Shown piece by piece: positions 51,721 through 64,000 of a stretch of DNA of 64,000 nucleotides (the stretch's first letter is position 1; the number at the start of each line of letters is the position of its first letter). The position numbers and the translations under genes were made by a program. The stretch covers positions 2,641,652-2,705,651 of the forward strand of contig NC_092017.1 in the NCBI RefSeq assembly GCF_042242105.1. Direction: 5' to 3'. The notes below the pieces were generated by a model. It saw only the letters and a program-made list of their open reading frames with translations, was not told the origin of the DNA and made no database searches. Source of the DNA: Pempheris klunzingeri. Lineage: Eukaryota; Chordata; Actinopteri; Acropomatiformes; Pempheridae.

Positions 51721-51979
51721 AGTGTGGACCGGTGTGGATCAGATCAGGCGTCTCTGTTAAATCCTCACATCCAGCTGTTCCCTCACTGCTGCCTCCAGCG
51801 CATCCCATCCTCTCATCCAATTAGCTGCTGCTCTCAGGGACCACAGTCAAGCCTGCGCTGCGTCAGCAGCAGCACAGGACACTTCCGCCACAGGTATTCA
51901 GAATAAAAGCCCTGCCACAAATCAGGCGGATCACAGTGACGTTTGCAGGAAATTTGCAAATCTGTGTCAAATGAATCCA

Positions 51980-51984
51980 CTCAA

Positions 51985-52016
<32 letters not shown>

Positions 52017-52262
52017 TAGCGCCAGTTCACAACAGCGTTATCTCCAGACTCTTTCCATAAAGAGCAGGTCTAGACCAAACTCTTTAATTAGAGAGAGACC
52101 CAACGATTCAGGAATTCAACATTAAGGATTCAAGAATCCCCACATGAGCATGAACATGAGCAGCATCAGATATTAGACTAGGACACAGTGGAGGAAGAAC
52201 TCCCCTTTAACAGGAAGAAACCTGGAACAGAACCAGGCTCGGGGGGCTTTCTGTCAGGGTGG
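51980..52262 (+). mobile_element. Interspersed repeat copy 4 (TCAA-headed family)
   Basis: Six TCAA units are followed by the same blocks as copies 2 and 3, extending through the AACAGGAAGAAACCTGGAAC block and AGAACCAGGCTCGGGGGGC. A GA tract ends it near 52,278. Similarity to longer family members may continue to about 52,640 beyond a 13-base poly-G tract at about 52,450-52,462. Confidence 0.85.
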
Positions 52263-52279
52263 AGGTTGGAGAGAGAGAC

Positions 52280-53160
52280 TCAAGATAAAAACAGTCACCT
52301 ACTAGTTACTTGTCTGATTCCTGAGCTGCAGAGCCCCTCTCAGCAGATCAAGCAAAGGTTTACTGGGTGAGGTAGTTACAGTGGAGCAAGGCCACTCAGT
52401 GAGAGAAAGTGATCCTGAACGCCTCAGATAACCAGAGCAACGAGCAGGAAGGGGGGGGGGGGTGATATATTTCTCAGGTAAAAATGAGTTACAGAAATCA
52501 GACAGCTGGAGAAGGTTCCAGAGTTTGAGCATCACTGACTGAAAGAAACCGTCTAATGCAGACGCTCTATCTTGAGTTCTGAGATGACAGAAGCATTTGG
52601 AGAAATTCAAGTGAGAATCAAAGACAGCTGTAAATGTCCAGTGCAAACTAAGGAGAAGGCAGTCTTCCTTCTTTCCAGCTATCATTACTGTCCATTTCCT
52701 TTTCTTATTTCACCTCTCAGTTTCCCCACAGTGCCACTTTTCATGCCAGTCAAGACAACTCTCTGCTCTCTGGGTGCAGCGATGAAGCTGAAAGGCAGCC
52801 AGATGGAACATTTCATGATGAACTCTGTTGAAATGTTTATTGGATTACTTGGCATGTTACATACACCCCTGTTTTTATATTGTATTTCCTTGATGTTACT
52901 CCAAAGAAGACACACATACCTCAGACACACACAGACATTGCATACACACATTCCAACACGATTTTTCTTTCATTATTGGTGACACTTTATAATCTTGTGT
53001 TATATAAGATGGTCCGTCTGAAATAACCTCATTTTTTGAAAAGTTAAAAACAACCAACAACGGTCTGGACATCTGGATCAAATCTCAGTTGTGCTCATTA
53101 CAAATGTGCTCGCAGACTGATTAGAACAGAGAACAGCAGCTAGCGGAGAGGTGTGTAATG
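52280..53160. other. Intergenic between LRRC24 and LONP1
   Basis: No supported exon. The first part may belong to the preceding interspersed repeat and contains a poly-G tract. The rest is unassigned. Confidence 0.5.
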
Positions 53161-53161
53161 T

Positions 53162-53167
53162 TTTATT
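53162..53167 (-). terminator. LONP1 polyadenylation signal
   Basis: TTTATT on the plus strand is AATAAA on the gene strand, about 440 bp after the LONP1 stop codon. The predicted 3' UTR (53,168-53,605) includes a short ATC/ACC triplet repeat near 53,177-53,202. Confidence 0.6.
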
Positions 53168-53605
53168 CAATATATCATCATCATCATCATCATCACCACC
53201 ACGTCTGTAATAATAATATAAAATAATATAAGAAATCTATGAAAGAGTCCATCCACGGCCCTGTACAATCAGAGCTGTGGGTAAACAGGCTGCCACCCCA
53301 TCGATGACATCATATCCTGTGCTGACAGGCCAGTGTTCATCATCGTCGGCGTCACTCTGCTGTGTCCGTCTTTGGCACAGTTGGCTGCATGGTTTCAGTT
53401 CAGTGATGTCCTCTATGACATGACGGCCCCGCTCCTTTGGGGGTCCTTTGGTGGCTGAAGCTGAATCATATGTGGGGGGTGATCGAGCCCATAGAACTGT
53501 TCTTGGAGCAGATGATGGCTCACTTTACCAGAGCCGGAGCTCAGAGGCCAAACTGCATATTTACAAGAATCCTGGCCTTGTTTTTAGCGCTGCAGTAGCA
53601 GCAGG

Positions 53606-62666
<9,061 letters not shown>

Positions 62667-62828
62667 CTGACACACACAAAAACACACACAAAAACACACA
62701 CACACACACACACTTGAGAACACTTCTATTTGGGCATCACTACATTAGGATTAGAGACTTGCCTGAACACTGACTTTACACTGAAAAAGGTCTCCTCAAT
62801 CAGAAAATAAAAAACAGACTGAACAAAC

Positions 62829-62895
62829 AGGAACAGAAACAGAAACAGAAACAGGAACAGGAACAGGAACAGGAACAGAAACAGGAACAGGACAG
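62829..62895. repeat. Hexanucleotide tandem repeat (AGAAAC/AGGAAC)
   Basis: About eleven 6-bp units alternate between AGAAAC and AGGAAC. The Phe/Leu open frame on the minus strand is an artefact of it. Confidence 0.9.
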
Positions 62896-63101
62896 GCAAA
62901 AAAGAAACCAAAGATTTGAACAATAACAGAAAATTGGATAAATTCTAATAATAATACCTAAATGAAAACTGAGACCAGGAGATTCTTGGCAGTGGGTAGA
63001 GCTTAGGATATAGGTTTAAGATTAAAATTAGACTTGATTTGTTTCCAAGTGCGAATCAGGTTATGTATAATAGGGTTGTTATTATATAATAGCTTTTTAT
63101 T

Positions 63102-63369
63102 AGCTGTGGCTCAGAGGGAGAGTGGGTCGTCCCTCAATCAGAAGGTTGCTGGTTCGATCCCCGGCTCTTATGAGTCAGCATGTCGAAGTGTCCTTGGGCA
63201 AGACACTGAACCCCAACTTGCATGTATGAATGTGTGTGAAAGAACAGTCTCCTCCAACTTAGATTTCTCCTGAATGAATGATGTGTGAATGAGGATGTGA
63301 TGTAAAAGTGCTTTGAGTGGTCAAAATGACTAGAAAGGAGCTGTACAGATACAGACCATTTACCATTTA
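63102..63369 (+). mobile_element. tRNA-derived SINE, second copy
   Basis: The same A-box-like head, B box GGTTCGATCC at 63,151-63,160, GGGCAAGACACTG segment and tail ending CCATTTACCATTTA as the copy at 57.6 kb, with a short indel in the middle. It lies upstream of the last LONP1 exon visible here, presumably in the next intron. Confidence 0.88.
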
Positions 63370-63384
63370 ATCTTGATGGGGGCT

Positions 63385-63790
63385 AGTAGGAGAACAGGTG
63401 TCAGTTCCACCTTTAGCTGGTTAGGTGGTAGTGCTAAGATATCCAAGTCTTAATTGCTGAAGTAGAGCATAAAGTCTGGGAGGGCTGGACCTCCTTAAAG
63501 TTTGGACCCGAGGAGATACTTTTTGCCTATTCTGGGGGCTTTGTGTCCCCATGTAAAGGAGTCCATGAGAGATTTTAGTTTGAAAAATGTGAGGGATTAT
63601 GGCATTAATTCTCCCAATCAAAGACATTTGAAGAGTTTCCCAGAATGCAAGTTTAGTTTGCAGTTTTTCTGTTAGAGGGGTAAAATTTATGACCTCAATC
63701 GCTTCATAAGTCAAATTTTCCAAAGAGATTTTAAATGGGAAATGATGTAGGTCTGCCAAACTATTGAGATTAACAGATTGGCATTACAAC
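63385..63790 (-). mobile_element. L1-type LINE 3' fragment (post-reverse-transcriptase region)
   Basis: The minus-strand frame 63,759-63,421 includes KLQTKLAFWETLQMSLIGRI, the tract after the L1 reverse transcriptase, and a C-terminal RRSSPPRLYALLQQL block. It corresponds to the same part of the element as 37,747-37,499 but is a separate, differently diverged copy. It may extend towards 63,900. Confidence 0.75.
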
Positions 63791-64000
63791 GCTTTTGGCC
63801 CCATTGATAATAACCTGAGAAGGTTCCAAATAGGTTGGTTTCATCTAAAAGTATGGGAATAGTCATTTGTGGGTGTGGTATATATAGAAAGATATGATCC
63901 GGTCCAAGCTAAAGGAGGAGAATGTCAAATTTCAATCCAATTCTTAGCTGTTAATTACACTCTGTATATCAATGGGACAGAACACTATAATATTATAATG

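Overview
This window is nuclear DNA from a ray-finned (teleost-type) fish. It contains multi-exon genes with short GT-AG introns. The proteins are clear vertebrate orthologues, and the mobile elements (Tc1 with long terminal repeats, L2, L1-type and RTE/Rex-type LINEs, a tRNA-derived SINE, many (TG)n microsatellites) are typical of fish. There is no prokaryotic feature: no operon, CRISPR array or plasmid. I found no tRNA or rRNA gene.

Layout. Bases 1-16,180 hold no exon I can support; they contain old interspersed repeats, microsatellites and one broken transposase fragment. SASS6, the centriole cartwheel protein, lies on the + strand at 16,491-29,139, with 16 coding exons whose phases all agree (580 aa). 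Its intron 6 is dominated by a 1.33-kb, 33-bp minisatellite that runs up to the splice acceptor of exon 7. Bases 29.3-34.6 kb are intergenic. LRRC24, a leucine-rich-repeat/Ig transmembrane protein, lies on the - strand, with coding sequence 47,593 down to 35,005 in 7 coding exons (627 aa) and a probable non-coding first exon at the GC-rich segment near 51.45-51.7 kb. Its largest intron holds an L1-type and an RTE/Rex-type LINE. LONP1, the mitochondrial Lon protease, is also on the - strand, with its 3' end at 53.16 kb. Fifteen coding exons (62,666 down to 53,606) encode the last 640 residues, with the AAA+ and Ser-Lys protease domains complete. The N-terminal exons lie beyond base 64,000. A 1,607-bp Tc1 element sits in its last intron, 40 bp from the final splice acceptor.

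The three genes do not form a pathway: one builds centrioles, one is probably a neuronal surface protein, and one is a mitochondrial quality-control protease. SASS6 and LRRC24 converge; LONP1 and LRRC24 are head-to-tail on the same strand. From memory their human orthologues are on three different chromosomes, so the order looks specific to the fish lineage.

I did not find a new multi-gene system. The items most worth checking are the minisatellite that repeats a branch-point/acceptor/donor-like cassette beside a SASS6 exon, the Tc1 insertion crowding the last LONP1 acceptor, the apparent lack of the KEN degradation motif in this SASS6, and E2F-like sites in the SASS6 promoter. Exon coordinates were read by eye from splice signals, reading phase and recalled family similarity; no search was run.
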